Assembly: GCA_902570915.1 (NCBI GenBank)
Contig: CACGAB010000001.1
Location: 124,048-170,045 of the forward strand
Reading direction: 5' to 3'
Source of the DNA: an uncultured Pelagibacteraceae bacterium
GTDB lineage: Bacteria > Pseudomonadota > Alphaproteobacteria > Pelagibacterales > Pelagibacteraceae
Length of the DNA: 45,998 nucleotides
Position 1 is the first letter of the stretch. Each line of letters starts with the position of its first letter. The translations under genes and the position numbers were made by a program. The notes under the pieces were generated by a model that searched no databases, was not told the origin of the DNA, and saw only the letters and a list, made by a program, of their open reading frames with translations. This document shows positions 29,258 to 38,684 of the stretch, piece by piece.

Positions 29258-30544
29258 TTATAACTTAAATAATTCTTTTCCTTTTACAAACGTATTTGTA
29301 ACTTTACCTTGAAGTTTTTTATCTTCTATTGATGTATTTTTTGATTTTGATATTAGTTTTTCTTTTTTTACAATCCAGGGTTTATCTAAGTCGACAATAC
29401 AAAAGTCGGCATCATTACCAATTGACAGATTGCCTTTATCAATTTTGAGAATTTTTGCGGGATTTGAGGTCATAGCTTTGATTATAGTTTCTAATTTAAG
29501 TGACCCATTATGATATAGTTCTAAACTTAACGATAATAGAGTCTCAATTCCTGACGCACCAGTTGCTGCTTGTGCAAAAGTTAGTCTTTTTGACTCTTCA
29601 TCCTCAGGTTTGTGATCAGATACGATTACATCTATCAATTCGCTTTTTAATCCTTGAATTAGAGCTAATCTGTCTTCCTCTCTTCTTAAAGGTGGGGAGA
29701 GTTTTAAAAAAGTTCTAAAGTCACCAATATCATTCTCATTCAATGAAAGATTATTGATTGATACACCTGAAGAAAATTTAACAATTTCTTTTCTATACTT
29801 AAGCACTTCAACTGATTTTTGTGATGATAGTTGTGAAATATGATATCTACATTTAACTTTTTCCAACAAAGTTAAATCTCTTTCTATTAAAACTCTCTCA
29901 GCTATTTCTGGTATACCTGACAAACCTAATTTTGTTGCAATTATACCCGAATTTATCATTCCATTCTTAGCAAGTTCATAATCCTCAGCATGTTGCATAA
30001 TTAAACAGCCAAGGTCTTTTGCAGAATTCATAATTCTTGACATTAATCTTGGATTTTGGATTGTCCTAATTCCATCTGTAAATGCAATAATCCCTTTTTT
30101 TTGTAAGAGGCCGAATTCAGTCATGTTAGAACCCTCAATATTTTTAGTTAGTGATGCACATGGAAAAATATTAATTTTAGATTTATCTCTTCCTCTCCTT
30201 TTTAAAAAATCAACTATCGATACGTTATCAATAATTGGATTAGTATTAGGCATGGTGACTACTGAGGTTACTCCACCTGAAAGGGCTGCATCACTAAGTG
30301 TTCTAAAGTTTTCTTTATACTCAAAACCAGGTTCACCAACAAAAACCCTCATATCAACTAATCCTGGAAAAAGATGCTTTCCTTTTAAATCCATTGGTTT
30401 TTCGCGAGTTGGAAGATTATTTGTATTTACTTTTTTTCCTACAGCTTCAATTTTACCATCTTCTCCAATAATTAAACCGCCAATTTCATTAATAGAATTA
30501 TGAGGATCAATTATATTTGCATTTATAAAATATTGCTTTTTCAT
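29258..30544 (-). CDS. pyrC: dihydroorotase-like protein with degenerate metal site (PyrC'/PyrX type)
   Basis: The 428-residue product is a complete amidohydrolase of the dihydroorotase family, which closes carbamoyl aspartate to dihydroorotate. However, the HxH metal-binding motif expected in PGxVDxHVHxREPG reads PGLVDMRVFVGEPG here: Arg66 and Phe68 replace both histidines. Other regions resemble the family (FTDGIRTIQNP, MQHAEDYEL, SDHKPEDEES). Alphaproteobacterial homologues next to pyrB share this change from memory, and non-catalytic DHO proteins are known to scaffold ATCase in Pseudomonas. It directly abuts pyrB, so a structural role is likely and a second, active dihydroorotase should exist elsewhere. 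Confidence 0.85.
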   Translation of the reverse strand: MKKQYFINANIIDPHNSINEIGGLIIGEDGKIEAVGKKVNTNNLPTREKPMDLKGKHLFPGLVDMRVFVGEPGFEYKENFRTLSDAALSGGVTSVVTMPNTNPIIDNVSIVDFLKRRGRDKSKINIFPCASLTKNIEGSNMTEFGLLQKKGIIAFTDGIRTIQNPRLMSRIMNSAKDLGCLIMQHAEDYELAKNGMINSGIIATKLGLSGIPEIAERVLIERDLTLLEKVKCRYHISQLSSQKSVEVLKYRKEIVKFSSGVSINNLSLNENDIGDFRTFLKLSPPLRREEDRLALIQGLKSELIDVIVSDHKPEDEESKRLTFAQAATGASGIETLLSLSLELYHNGSLKLETIIKAMTSNPAKILKIDKGNLSIGNDADFCIVDLDKPWIVKKEKLISKSKNTSIEDKKLQGKVTNTFVKGKELFKL

Positions 30545-31486
30545 TTATGTACAAAATATTTTTAAGCAAGCCATTCTTACTGCAACACCGAGTTCAACTT
30601 GTTCCTTAATTACACTTTTATTAATATCATCTGCAAGAATTGTATCTATTTCGATACCTCTATTCATTGGACCTGGATGCATTATTAAAGCATCTGATTT
30701 TGCATATTCTAATTTATCAGGTGTTAATCCAAAGTATTCATAATATTCTCTATTTGAGGAAAGATATGAGCTACTCATTCTTTCATTTTGTAATCTTAAC
30801 ATCATAACGATATCACAATCTTTTAATCCTTTTTTCATATCTGTAAAAGAGTTCACGCCAAATCTATCTATTTCTTTGGGCATTAAATTAGTTGGTGCAA
30901 TAATATTTACCTCGGCTCCAAGCATATTTAGTAAATAGATATTTGATCTAGCTACTCTAGAATGTAATATATCTCCGCAAATTGCTATTTTTAAACCCTC
31001 TATTTTTTTTTTACGGTTAATGATTGTTAAAGCATCAAGTAAAGCTTGTGTTGGATGCTCACGTCTACCATCACCTGCATTTAAAACTGCACAATTAACT
31101 TTTTGTGAAAGTAAATTACATGCACCAGAATCTTGATGTCTAATGACAATAATATCTGGATGCATTGCGTTTAATGTCATTGCAGTATCAATTAACGTTT
31201 CACCTTTTTTTATGGCTGAATTGCTAATGTTCATAGACATTACATCAGCTCCAAGTCTTTTTCCTGCAAGTTCAAAAGAACTTTGTGTTCTTGTGGATGG
31301 CTCAAAAAATAGATTTATTTGAGTTTTACCTTTTAGCACATCTATTTTTTTGTTTTTACTTTGATTAACCTTTATAAAGTCTTTAGCTTCATCAAGTATT
31401 AAATTTACATCATTTATTGATAAATCTTGGATTCCTAACAAATTTTTTTGGGAAATTTTAATAGCTTTATTAGTTGGTATTGCCAT
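30545..31486 (-). CDS. pyrB: aspartate carbamoyltransferase catalytic chain
   Basis: PyrB condenses carbamoyl phosphate with aspartate, the committed pyrimidine step. [20 protein letters not shown] is the carbamoyl-phosphate site, [18 protein letters not shown] and [12 protein letters not shown] complete the active site. A TTG at 31495 would add three residues; the ATG at 31486 (MAIPTNK) is preferred, giving 313 residues. No regulatory pyrI follows; instead the degenerate dihydroorotase gene starts immediately after the stop, which fits a class A-type ATCase/pseudo-DHO complex. Confidence 0.95.
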   Translation of the reverse strand: MAIPTNKAIKISQKNLLGIQDLSINDVNLILDEAKDFIKVNQSKNKKIDVLKGKTQINLFFEPSTRTQSSFELAGKRLGADVMSMNISNSAIKKGETLIDTAMTLNAMHPDIIVIRHQDSGACNLLSQKVNCAVLNAGDGRREHPTQALLDALTIINRKKKIEGLKIAICGDILHSRVARSNIYLLNMLGAEVNIIAPTNLMPKEIDRFGVNSFTDMKKGLKDCDIVMMLRLQNERMSSSYLSSNREYYEYFGLTPDKLEYAKSDALIMHPGPMNRGIEIDTILADDINKSVIKEQVELGVAVRMACLKIFCT

Positions 31487-31528
31487 TAAAACCAACTCTA
31501 TAACTATAATTCTTTACAATAGCAAGTA

Positions 31529-31984
31529 TTAATTATTTAAAAAATCAATTGCACCCTGTAATATAAATGCAGCTGCATTCTCATCAATTTTTTTTTCCCT
31601 TTTAGTAACATTTACGTCTAATTGGCTTGATAAATTAAAAGCCCCAACTGTTGATAACCTTTCATCCCATAAACAAACAGGTATATTAATATTCTTCTCT
31701 ATGTTTTTAGACACGTCTTTAATTGACTGAGTTGATCTGCCCGATGAACCATCCATATTAAGAGGATTTCCAATTATGATACCTCCTATGTTATTTTCCT
31801 TAATAATTTCCTTTAATACTATTATTAGTTTTTCAGATGAAGTTTTGACAATAGTTCTAAATGGTGTTGCAATTAATTGCTTCTCATCACATATTGAAAC
31901 GCCGATTCTTTTAGAACCAAGGTCTAATCCTATTAATCTACACTTATCTGAGTGTTTTTTTTTGAATTCGTCTAATGTCACCAT
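31529..31984 (-). CDS. ruvX: RuvX/YqgF-family putative Holliday junction resolvase
   Basis: YqgF proteins have an RNase H fold and act in pre-16S rRNA 5' end processing and possibly in junction resolution. The acidic site residues appear in LIGLDLGSKRIGVSICD, WDERLSTVGAF and DENAAAFILQGAIDF. GNPLNMDGSSGRS is the other family signature. At 151 residues it is typical. It is the first gene of the minus-strand block and diverges from gatC across 50 bases. Confidence 0.92.
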   Translation of the reverse strand: MVTLDEFKKKHSDKCRLIGLDLGSKRIGVSICDEKQLIATPFRTIVKTSSEKLIIVLKEIIKENNIGGIIIGNPLNMDGSSGRSTQSIKDVSKNIEKNINIPVCLWDERLSTVGAFNLSSQLDVNVTKREKKIDENAAAFILQGAIDFLNN

Positions 31985-31988
31985 ATTG

Positions 31989-31994
31989 TATAAT
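31989..31994 (+). promoter_or_regulatory. possible -10 box for gatCAB
   Basis: An exact TATAAT lies 40 bases before the gatC start in the 50-base ruvX-gatC gap. No good -35 sits 16-18 bases upstream; a TTGAAT is 21 bases away, inside ruvX. It may therefore be an AT-rich coincidence. Confidence 0.3.
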
Positions 31995-32034
31995 TTAAAC
32001 TTAAGTGATAGTTTTCGTCATATTTAAATAGCAT

Positions 32035-32322
32035 ATGAGCATAGATCTTAAAACAATAAAACATATTTCTAAATTATCAAGAATTTCAGTTGATGACCAA
32101 AGAGCTAAAAAATTAGTTGGTGATTTAAATTCAATTTTTGATTTTATTGAAAAGCTTAATGAATTAAAAACAGAAAATGTTAAACCGTTAACTTCTATAG
32201 CGGAAACAACATTAAAATTAAGGTCTGATGAGGTTCAAAGTAAAAATATCAGAGAACAAATAATTAAGAATTCTCCTCAAGATAATGAAGATTATTTTGT
32301 TGTACCTAAGGTTATTGAGTGA
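32035..32322 (+). CDS. gatC: Asp/Glu-tRNA(Asn/Gln) amidotransferase subunit C
   Basis: GatC stabilises the GatCAB complex that converts Glu-tRNA(Gln) or Asp-tRNA(Asn) to the amide forms. The 95-residue product has the family pattern IKHISKLSRISV, then LNSIFDFIEKLNELKTENVKPLTS and LRSDEV. It is first in a three-gene operon; its TGA overlaps the gatA ATG. Confidence 0.95.
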   Translation: MSIDLKTIKHISKLSRISVDDQRAKKLVGDLNSIFDFIEKLNELKTENVKPLTSIAETTLKLRSDEVQSKNIREQIIKNSPQDNEDYFVVPKVIE

Positions 32323-33779
32323 TGTCAGATATAACTAAACAATCTCTAACAGAATTAGTTGAAAGTATTAAAAATAAAAAACTTTCTTCATCAGAAGTTA
32401 CGAAAGCCTTTATTGAAAGATCTGAAAAATCAAAAGTACTTAATGCTTTTATAACTGAAGACTTCACATCCGCTTTAGATAAAGCAAAAAAATTTGATCA
32501 AAAACCTGATTTAGATTTAAAATTACCTGGTATTCCAATGGCAGTTAAAGATTTATTTTGCACAAAGAATATTAAAACAACTGCTGGTAGCAAGATTTTA
32601 AATAATTTTGTGCCAACATACGAGTCAACTGTAACAGAAAATATTTGGAATGAAGGTGCAATTCTTTTGGGTAAATTAAATTGTGATGAGTTTGCAATGG
32701 GCTCCTCGAATGAGACTAGTTTTTTCGGCAATGTCCAAAATCCTATTGATAAAAATTTAGTACCAGGTGGTTCCTCTGGAGGATCTGCATCAGCTGTTGC
32801 TGGACAATTAACACCGATTACAATTGGAACAGATACCGGTGGATCAATAAGACAGCCAGCTTCTTTCACTGGAACAGTTGGTTTAAAACCAACCTATGGT
32901 AGTTGTTCAAGATATGGAATTGTTGCTTTTGCTTCTTCCTTAGATCAAGCAGGACCAATGGCACAAAATGTTAGAGATTGCGCTTTACTTCAGGAAGTAA
33001 TCAGTAGTTTTGATGCGAAAGATTCAACATCAATAGATTTTAAAAGAAATCATTATAGTAAAGATCTTACCAATAATATTAAAGGAAAAAAAATTGGAAT
33101 ACCAAAAGAATACAGAGTGGATGGTATGCCTAAAGAAATTGAGGACCTCTGGCAAAAAGGTATTGAATATGTAAGAGATTGTGGTGCAGAAATTATAAAC
33201 ATTTCACTTCCGCATACTAGTTATGCTCTGCCAACTTATTATATAGTTGCTCCAGCCGAAGCATCTTCAAATTTAGCAAGATACGACGGTGTTAAGTATG
33301 GATATAGAGCAAATGGTGAAAATTTAATTGATATGTATGAAAAAACTAGGTCGGAAGGTTTTGGTGCGGAAGTTCAAAGAAGGATTATGATTGGAACTTA
33401 TGTTCTATCTTCAGGGTATTATGATGCATATTATTTAAAAGCTCAGAAGGTTAGAAGATTAATTAAAAATGATTTTGATGAAGCATATAAAAAAGTAGAC
33501 GCAATTTTAACACCATCTACACCTAGCTCAGCTTTCAAAATTGGTGAAAAAACAAATGATCCTGTTTCTATGTATCTCAACGATATATTTACAGTGCCTG
33601 TTAATTTAGCTGGTTTACCAGGTATTTCAATTCCTGCAGGACATGACACAAAAGGTTATCCCCTTGGTTTACAAATAATTGGCAAAGCCTTTGATGAACA
33701 AAATATATTGAATATTGCATTTGCAATGGAGGAAAAAATAAATTTTAAAAATAAAATTACTGATTGGTGGATTAAATGA
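32322..33779 (+). CDS. gatA: Asp/Glu-tRNA(Asn/Gln) amidotransferase subunit A
   Basis: GatA is the amidase that frees ammonia from glutamine. The Ser-cisSer-Lys triad is visible as Lys76 (MAVKDLFC), Ser151 ([13 protein letters not shown]) and Ser175 ([14 protein letters not shown]). An upstream GTG (32319) would add a single residue; the ATG within TGATG is more likely. At about 485 residues it is full length. The end overlaps gatB by ATGA. Confidence 0.96.
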   Translation: MSDITKQSLTELVESIKNKKLSSSEVTKAFIERSEKSKVLNAFITEDFTSALDKAKKFDQKPDLDLKLPGIPMAVKDLFCTKNIKTTAGSKILNNFVPTYESTVTENIWNEGAILLGKLNCDEFAMGSSNETSFFGNVQNPIDKNLVPGGSSGGSASAVAGQLTPITIGTDTGGSIRQPASFTGTVGLKPTYGSCSRYGIVAFASSLDQAGPMAQNVRDCALLQEVISSFDAKDSTSIDFKRNHYSKDLTNNIKGKKIGIPKEYRVDGMPKEIEDLWQKGIEYVRDCGAEIINISLPHTSYALPTYYIVAPAEASSNLARYDGVKYGYRANGENLIDMYEKTRSEGFGAEVQRRIMIGTYVLSSGYYDAYYLKAQKVRRLIKNDFDEAYKKVDAILTPSTPSSAFKIGEKTNDPVSMYLNDIFTVPVNLAGLPGISIPAGHDTKGYPLGLQIIGKAFDEQNILNIAFAMEEKINFKNKITDWWIK

Positions 33780-35251
33780 GTAAGAAGAGTCGAGAATATT
33801 TGATTAATCGTAAAGATAATCAATATGAAGTTGTAATAGGTTTAGAAGTTCATGCTCAAGTATTATCCAAGTCAAAATTATTTTCTACTTCTGCTACAAA
33901 ATTTGGTGCAGAACCTAATACTCAAGTAAGTTTAGTTGATGCAGCTTTTCCAGGTATGCTACCAGTAATAAATGAATTTTGTGTTAAACAAGCAATAAAA
34001 ACCGGTATAGGTCTTAATGCAAGAATAAATAAACGCTCAGTTTTTGATAGAAAAAATTATTTTTATGCAGATTTACCACAAGGATATCAAATTTCACAAT
34101 TTAAAGATCCAATAGTGGGTGAGGGTAAAGTTATTATAGATTTGCCTGACGGTCATAAAGAAGTAGGTATAGAAAGATTACATTTAGAACAAGATGCAGG
34201 AAAGAGTATACATGATTTAGATCCTCAAAATACTTTTGTTGATTTAAACAGATCAGGAGTAGCTTTAATGGAAATCGTAAGTAAACCAGACCTTAGATCC
34301 CCGGATGAAGTAAGTATATATATAAAAAAATTGAGATCAATCATGCAATATTTAGGAACTTGTGATGGAAATATGCAAGAGGGATCATTAAGAGCAGATG
34401 TTAATGTATCCGTAAGGGAAAAAGGGTCAAAAGAGTTTGGAACAAGATGTGAAATTAAAAATGTAAACTCGATTAAATTTATGCAAATGGCTATAGAATA
34501 TGAGGCTAATAGACAAGTTGATCTAATTGAAGAAGGTAAAACAATTGATCAGGAGACTAGATTATTTGACACTAAGAAAAATGAGACAAGATCAATGAGA
34601 TCCAAAGAAGATGCTCATGACTATAGATATTTCCCTGATCCAGATTTATTACCATTAGAAGTCTCAGACGAATTTGTAAACAAACTTAAAAGTGAAATTC
34701 CAGAGTTACCTGATGATAAGAAGAAAAGATTTATTAATGAATTTAAGTTATCAGCTTATGAGGCAACAATTTTAGTTTCTGATATAGAAATAGCAAAATA
34801 TTTTGAAGAAGTTGTAGCAAAAATGGGCAAGAATAAAGATATGAAACTTGCAGTCAATTGGATTACAGGAGAGCTTTTTGCTGTTTTAAATAGTAAAAAT
34901 TTGGAAATTACACAAAGCCCCGTAAGTGCAAAAAATTTAGCAATTCTGGTAAATTTAATTAAGAATGGAACAATTTCAGGAAAAATTGCTAAAACAGTTT
35001 TTGAACTAATGTTAAAGAATGACGAAGATCCTCAAAAAATTGTTGAAGAAAAAGGCTTAAAACAACAAAGCGATCCAAAAGCATTAGAGGAATTGATAGA
35101 TAAGATAATTAACAATAATAGAGAAAAAGCTATTGAATATAAGCAAGGCAAAGAAAAACTTTTTGGTTTTTTTGTAGGTCAAGCTATGAAAGCCTCTGGT
35201 GGAAAAGCTAATCCTCAATTAATTAATGAGATCTTAAAAAAAAAATTATAA
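33776..35251 (+). CDS. gatB: Asp/Glu-tRNA(Asn/Gln) amidotransferase subunit B
   Basis: GatB phosphorylates the tRNA-bound acid and accepts ammonia channelled from GatA. The catalytic cradle begins [19 protein letters not shown]. The block [13 protein letters not shown] is a clear family signature, and the C-terminal YqeY-like tail ends [18 protein letters not shown]. The 491 residues match the usual length. The presence of GatCAB implies that the cell charges tRNA-Gln and/or tRNA-Asn indirectly. Confidence 0.96.
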   Translation: MSKKSREYLINRKDNQYEVVIGLEVHAQVLSKSKLFSTSATKFGAEPNTQVSLVDAAFPGMLPVINEFCVKQAIKTGIGLNARINKRSVFDRKNYFYADLPQGYQISQFKDPIVGEGKVIIDLPDGHKEVGIERLHLEQDAGKSIHDLDPQNTFVDLNRSGVALMEIVSKPDLRSPDEVSIYIKKLRSIMQYLGTCDGNMQEGSLRADVNVSVREKGSKEFGTRCEIKNVNSIKFMQMAIEYEANRQVDLIEEGKTIDQETRLFDTKKNETRSMRSKEDAHDYRYFPDPDLLPLEVSDEFVNKLKSEIPELPDDKKKRFINEFKLSAYEATILVSDIEIAKYFEEVVAKMGKNKDMKLAVNWITGELFAVLNSKNLEITQSPVSAKNLAILVNLIKNGTISGKIAKTVFELMLKNDEDPQKIVEEKGLKQQSDPKALEELIDKIINNNREKAIEYKQGKEKLFGFFVGQAMKASGGKANPQLINEILKKKL

Positions 35252-35256
35252 GGGTT

Positions 35257-35907
35257 ATGGGTTCTGACCTTAATATTACAAAGCATTTACAAGATTATAT
35301 ATTAAAACATGGTTTAAAACTTCATCCAGTACAAAAGGAAATAATTAATTATAATCTTAAATTAGGTGATATTAAAAGAATGCAAATATCAATATCACAA
35401 TGTCAATTTCTTCATTTAATGATTAAAGTTTCTAAAATTAAGAAAGTATTAGAAATCGGAACCTTCACTGGTCTAAGTACATTATCCATGGCATTAGCTT
35501 TACCTGATAACGGAGAAATTATTGCTTTAGATAAAAATAAAGAGACTAATAAAATTGCTGTTAATTTTTTTAAAAAAGCTGAGCAAAATCACAAGATAAA
35601 GACAATTATAAAACCAGCCTTAGAATCTCTAATTAAGATTAGAAATAAAAAATTTGATTTAGTTTTTATAGATGCAGATAAAATGAATTATAAAAAGTAT
35701 TATGAAATTTCTCTAGACTTATTAAATAAAGGAGGTTTAGTAATAATTGATAATGTATTATGGCATGGAGAAGTAGTTGATAAAAAAATAAATGATAAAT
35801 TTACTAAAAATATAAGGGAACTGAATAATTTTATATCAAAAGATAAACGAATAGAGAAAGTAATTGTGCCTTTTGGTGATGGAATGAGTGTTTGTAGGAA
35901 AGTTTAA
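35257..35907 (+). CDS. class I SAM-dependent O-methyltransferase (family 3, CCoAOMT-like)
   Basis: This 216-residue protein belongs to the caffeoyl-CoA/catechol O-methyltransferase-like family. The SAM-binding motif reads VLEIGTFTGLSTLSMALALP, followed by the acidic ribose-binding position in EIIALDKN. The metal-site pattern FDLVFIDADKMNYKKYYE and IIDNVLWHGEVVD is conserved, so divalent-metal dependence is likely. The methyl acceptor cannot be deduced. It sits 5 bases after gatB and overlaps trhO by a base. Confidence 0.88.
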   Translation: MGSDLNITKHLQDYILKHGLKLHPVQKEIINYNLKLGDIKRMQISISQCQFLHLMIKVSKIKKVLEIGTFTGLSTLSMALALPDNGEIIALDKNKETNKIAVNFFKKAEQNHKIKTIIKPALESLIKIRNKKFDLVFIDADKMNYKKYYEISLDLLNKGGLVIIDNVLWHGEVVDKKINDKFTKNIRELNNFISKDKRIEKVIVPFGDGMSVCRKV

Positions 35908-36812
35908 TGTTTACAGTATTTGGTTTTTATAAATTTAAACAAATTAATAATTTAAATAAAAATAAAAAATTATTAAATAATCTTCTTCTTAAAAAAAATA
36001 TTAGAGGGACAATTATAATTTCTAGAGAGGGAATCAACGGATCTTTATCTGGAAAAAATAAAGAATTAAAAAAAACAATTAGAAAAATTAAGACTATCCT
36101 TAAATTAAAAGAGTTTAATAGTTTTAACAAGTCAAACAGCAAATTTCAACCTTATCATAAACCAAAAATAAAAATCAAAAAAGAGTTAGTACCAATGAGT
36201 TTAAATATAAAAAATGAAATTCAAAAAATTAATAATCATATAGAACCAAACAAATGGAATGAACTAATTAAAAGTAAAGAAACATTTTTACTAGATGCGA
36301 GAAAACCTTTTGAAAACAAAGTAGGATCTTTTAAAAATGCTTTTAATCCTAATGTAGATAATTTTAGGGATTTTCCAAAATATTTAAAACGATTAAAAAG
36401 GCAACAGCCTATCGCTATGTTTTGCACTGGTGGTATTAGGTGTGAAAAAGCTTCTGTATTTTTAAAAAAAAAAGGTTTTGAAAATGTTTATCAATTAAAA
36501 GGAGGCATACTAAATTACTTAAAAAAAATCAAAAAAAAGGATAGTTTATGGAAAGGTGAGTGCTTTGTTTTTGATAACCGAGTAAGTTTAAAACATGGCT
36601 TATTACAAGGCTCTTATTCGGTTTGCAGTGGGTGTAGAAAACCAATTTCATTAAAAGATAAAAAATCTAAAATGTACGAGGAGGGTGTATCTTGTCCAAG
36701 TTGTTTTGGTAAACTCACTAAAAAACAAAAATCTCGTTTTAGAATGAGGCAAAGTCAGATATATAAAGCGAAGTTATCAGGAAAAAAATATAATTTTCAA
36801 AAAGAATATTAG
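35907..36812 (+). CDS. trhO: oxygen-dependent tRNA uridine(34) hydroxylase, rhodanese family
   Basis: TrhO (YceA) hydroxylates U34 of certain tRNAs using O2, the first step of the 5-methoxy/5-oxyacetyl-uridine pathway. The N-terminal domain has RGTIIISREGINGSLSG, the rhodanese domain holds the active loop MFCTGGIRCEKAS with Cys173 and Cys179, and the C-terminal end has CSGCRKPISLKDK and CPSCFG, a four-Cys pattern. At 301 residues it is close to the family norm. The enzyme belongs to aerobic growth, in keeping with the oxidase genes nearby. Confidence 0.9.
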   Translation: MFTVFGFYKFKQINNLNKNKKLLNNLLLKKNIRGTIIISREGINGSLSGKNKELKKTIRKIKTILKLKEFNSFNKSNSKFQPYHKPKIKIKKELVPMSLNIKNEIQKINNHIEPNKWNELIKSKETFLLDARKPFENKVGSFKNAFNPNVDNFRDFPKYLKRLKRQQPIAMFCTGGIRCEKASVFLKKKGFENVYQLKGGILNYLKKIKKKDSLWKGECFVFDNRVSLKHGLLQGSYSVCSGCRKPISLKDKKSKMYEEGVSCPSCFGKLTKKQKSRFRMRQSQIYKAKLSGKKYNFQKEY

Positions 36813-36823
36813 TAGGAATTAAT

Positions 36824-38194
36824 TTGCCACAATCTCTTAAACTTACCAAAGACCCAATATGGTTTTTATTAAGGAAAGTCACAATCCCAGCAAGTGTGGG
36901 TTCGTTATTTCAAACTTTTTATAATTTAGTTGACACATGGTTCGCAGGAAGAATATCAGCTGAAGCAATAGCAGCAATTGCAAAATCTTTTCCAGTTTAT
37001 TTTACTATAATTGCCATAGGTGTTGGTTTAACAGCTGGAACAAATACATTAATAGGTAATAATTTAGGAGCTAATAACAAAAAAAAAGCTTCATTATTTA
37101 TTGCTCAATCGATAATTTTTGCAATTTTTTTATCTGTTCTTGTTACCTTCTTTGGTTTAAACGTTTCAGATTTCTTATTATCATTAATGGGGTCTGACCT
37201 TGATGGAATTATTTTATCAAGAGAATATTTAGATATAATCTTTTATGGAACAATTATTGTTTTAATACAAATTTCCTTAAATGGGACTTTAAATGCTCAA
37301 GGAGATACTAAAAGTTATAGAAATGTATTGATATTTACTTTCTTTTTAAATATTTTTTTAAATCCTTTATTTATTTTTGGATATGGATTTGTTCCTGCTT
37401 TTGGCATAGCAGGTTTAGCAATAGCAACAGTTGTTGCTCAATTTACTGGTCTGCTTTATCTAGCCCATAAGGTATATTGTTGTGAGTTAAAACAATATCT
37501 AAAACTAGAATGTTTTATTCCTAAATTCAATCTTTTGGGTGAGCTAGTTTACCAAACCATACCTGTTATGTTTAGTATGTTATTAATTGGGGTGGGTTTA
37601 TTTAATATTCTTTATTTCATTGGACAGTTTGGAGATCTCGCAACCGCAGGTTATGGCGCTGCCCTAAGAATTGAACAAGTTTTTTTACTACCTGTTATAG
37701 GTTTGAATACAGCTGTTTTATCTATTGGTGGTCAAAACTTTGGGGCAAAAAATTATGATCGTCTTAGAGAATTATATAAAAAAGCTTTACTATTTGGCTC
37801 ATCTTTCATGATTTGCGCAGGAATAATAATTTTTATTGGAGCAGAATTTTTAGTTTCATTATTTACAGACAATTTAGAGGCAGTAAAACATGGTGCAATT
37901 TACCTAAAAGTTGCAGCATTGATTGGTCCTATTTATCCAGTGTTCTTTATTACTACTGCAGTATTTCAAGCAGTCAAAAAACCTCTTTATAGTCTTTATA
38001 TGAGTGTTTTAAGATTAACAGCTCTTCCTTTTTTTAGTTTATGGTATGTAATTAATATTAGAGGAGGTGATTATGAGGACATTTTTTATACTATATTTGT
38101 AACAAATTGGTTAATGGGAATTGCAGTTTTGATGTTTATTGGATATTTCTTAAATAATGTTTTTAAACAAAATAAGAGTCTTTTTACTAATTAG
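36824..38194 (+). CDS. MATE-family efflux transporter
   Basis: The 456-residue protein has about twelve hydrophobic segments and MATE hallmarks: PASVGSLFQTFYNLVDTWFAGRI in the first helix, GTNTLIGNNLGANNKKKA, and the second-half repeat LNTAVLSIGGQNFGAKNYDR. It should export cationic or xenobiotic compounds using a Na+ or H+ gradient; the substrate is not predictable. The start is TTG, preceded by AGGAAT; the next in-frame ATG would remove the first helices. Its last 38 bases overlap the nuclease gene. Confidence 0.9.
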   Translation: MPQSLKLTKDPIWFLLRKVTIPASVGSLFQTFYNLVDTWFAGRISAEAIAAIAKSFPVYFTIIAIGVGLTAGTNTLIGNNLGANNKKKASLFIAQSIIFAIFLSVLVTFFGLNVSDFLLSLMGSDLDGIILSREYLDIIFYGTIIVLIQISLNGTLNAQGDTKSYRNVLIFTFFLNIFLNPLFIFGYGFVPAFGIAGLAIATVVAQFTGLLYLAHKVYCCELKQYLKLECFIPKFNLLGELVYQTIPVMFSMLLIGVGLFNILYFIGQFGDLATAGYGAALRIEQVFLLPVIGLNTAVLSIGGQNFGAKNYDRLRELYKKALLFGSSFMICAGIIIFIGAEFLVSLFTDNLEAVKHGAIYLKVAALIGPIYPVFFITTAVFQAVKKPLYSLYMSVLRLTALPFFSLWYVINIRGGDYEDIFYTIFVTNWLMGIAVLMFIGYFLNNVFKQNKSLFTN

Positions 38195-38684
38195 TATACA
38201 TATAGTTATTTTTTTTATTACCCCAGAAAATCTGAAAGCAAAAGAGTTAAAAATTATTGCAGGTATTGCAAAAGTTATTGATGGTGACACAATTTTAGTA
38301 AATAAAAAAAAAATTCGTCTTTTCGGAATTGATGCCCCAGAACGGGATCAAAAATGTCAAAAAATTTGGCTAACAATTTCTTTCTTTTCATTTAACAAAG
38401 ATTATTTTTGCGGTGAGATTTCTACTAATAGGCTCAAAAAAAAAATTAATAATCAATTTATGAGCTGCAAATGGAAAAATAAAGATAGATATAAAAGATT
38501 TATTGCAGAATGTTTTAAGGGCAAGACTAACATCAATGCTTGGATGGTTCGATATGGTTATGCTGTTGCATATAGAAAATATTCAAAAAAATATGTTGTA
38601 CATGAAGATATAGCAAAAAAAGACAAATTAGGTTTATGGTCTGGCACTTTTGAAATGCCTTGGGATTATAGAAAAAAGAATTAA
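38157..38684 (+). CDS. secreted thermonuclease-family (SNase-like) protein
   Basis: This 175-residue protein has a hydrophobic N-terminal signal or anchor (residues ~5-22, ending near LKAKE) and an OB-fold nuclease domain. KVIDGDTILV, with Asp42 and Asp44, and IRLFGIDAPERDQKCQ, with Arg54, are typical calcium-dependent nuclease residues. VRYGYAVAYRKYSKKY and KLGLWSGTFEMPWDYRK end the domain in the usual way. The start lies 38 bases inside the MATE gene in another frame; no later start keeps the signal peptide. It may degrade extracellular or periplasmic nucleic acids. Confidence 0.88.
   Translation: MFLNKIRVFLLISIHIVIFFITPENLKAKELKIIAGIAKVIDGDTILVNKKKIRLFGIDAPERDQKCQKIWLTISFFSFNKDYFCGEISTNRLKKKINNQFMSCKWKNKDRYKRFIAECFKGKTNINAWMVRYGYAVAYRKYSKKYVVHEDIAKKDKLGLWSGTFEMPWDYRKKN

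Noticed and set aside
31487..31495. TTG start for pyrB
   Set aside because: The ATG three codons on is a more likely start; no ribosome-binding site favours the TTG.
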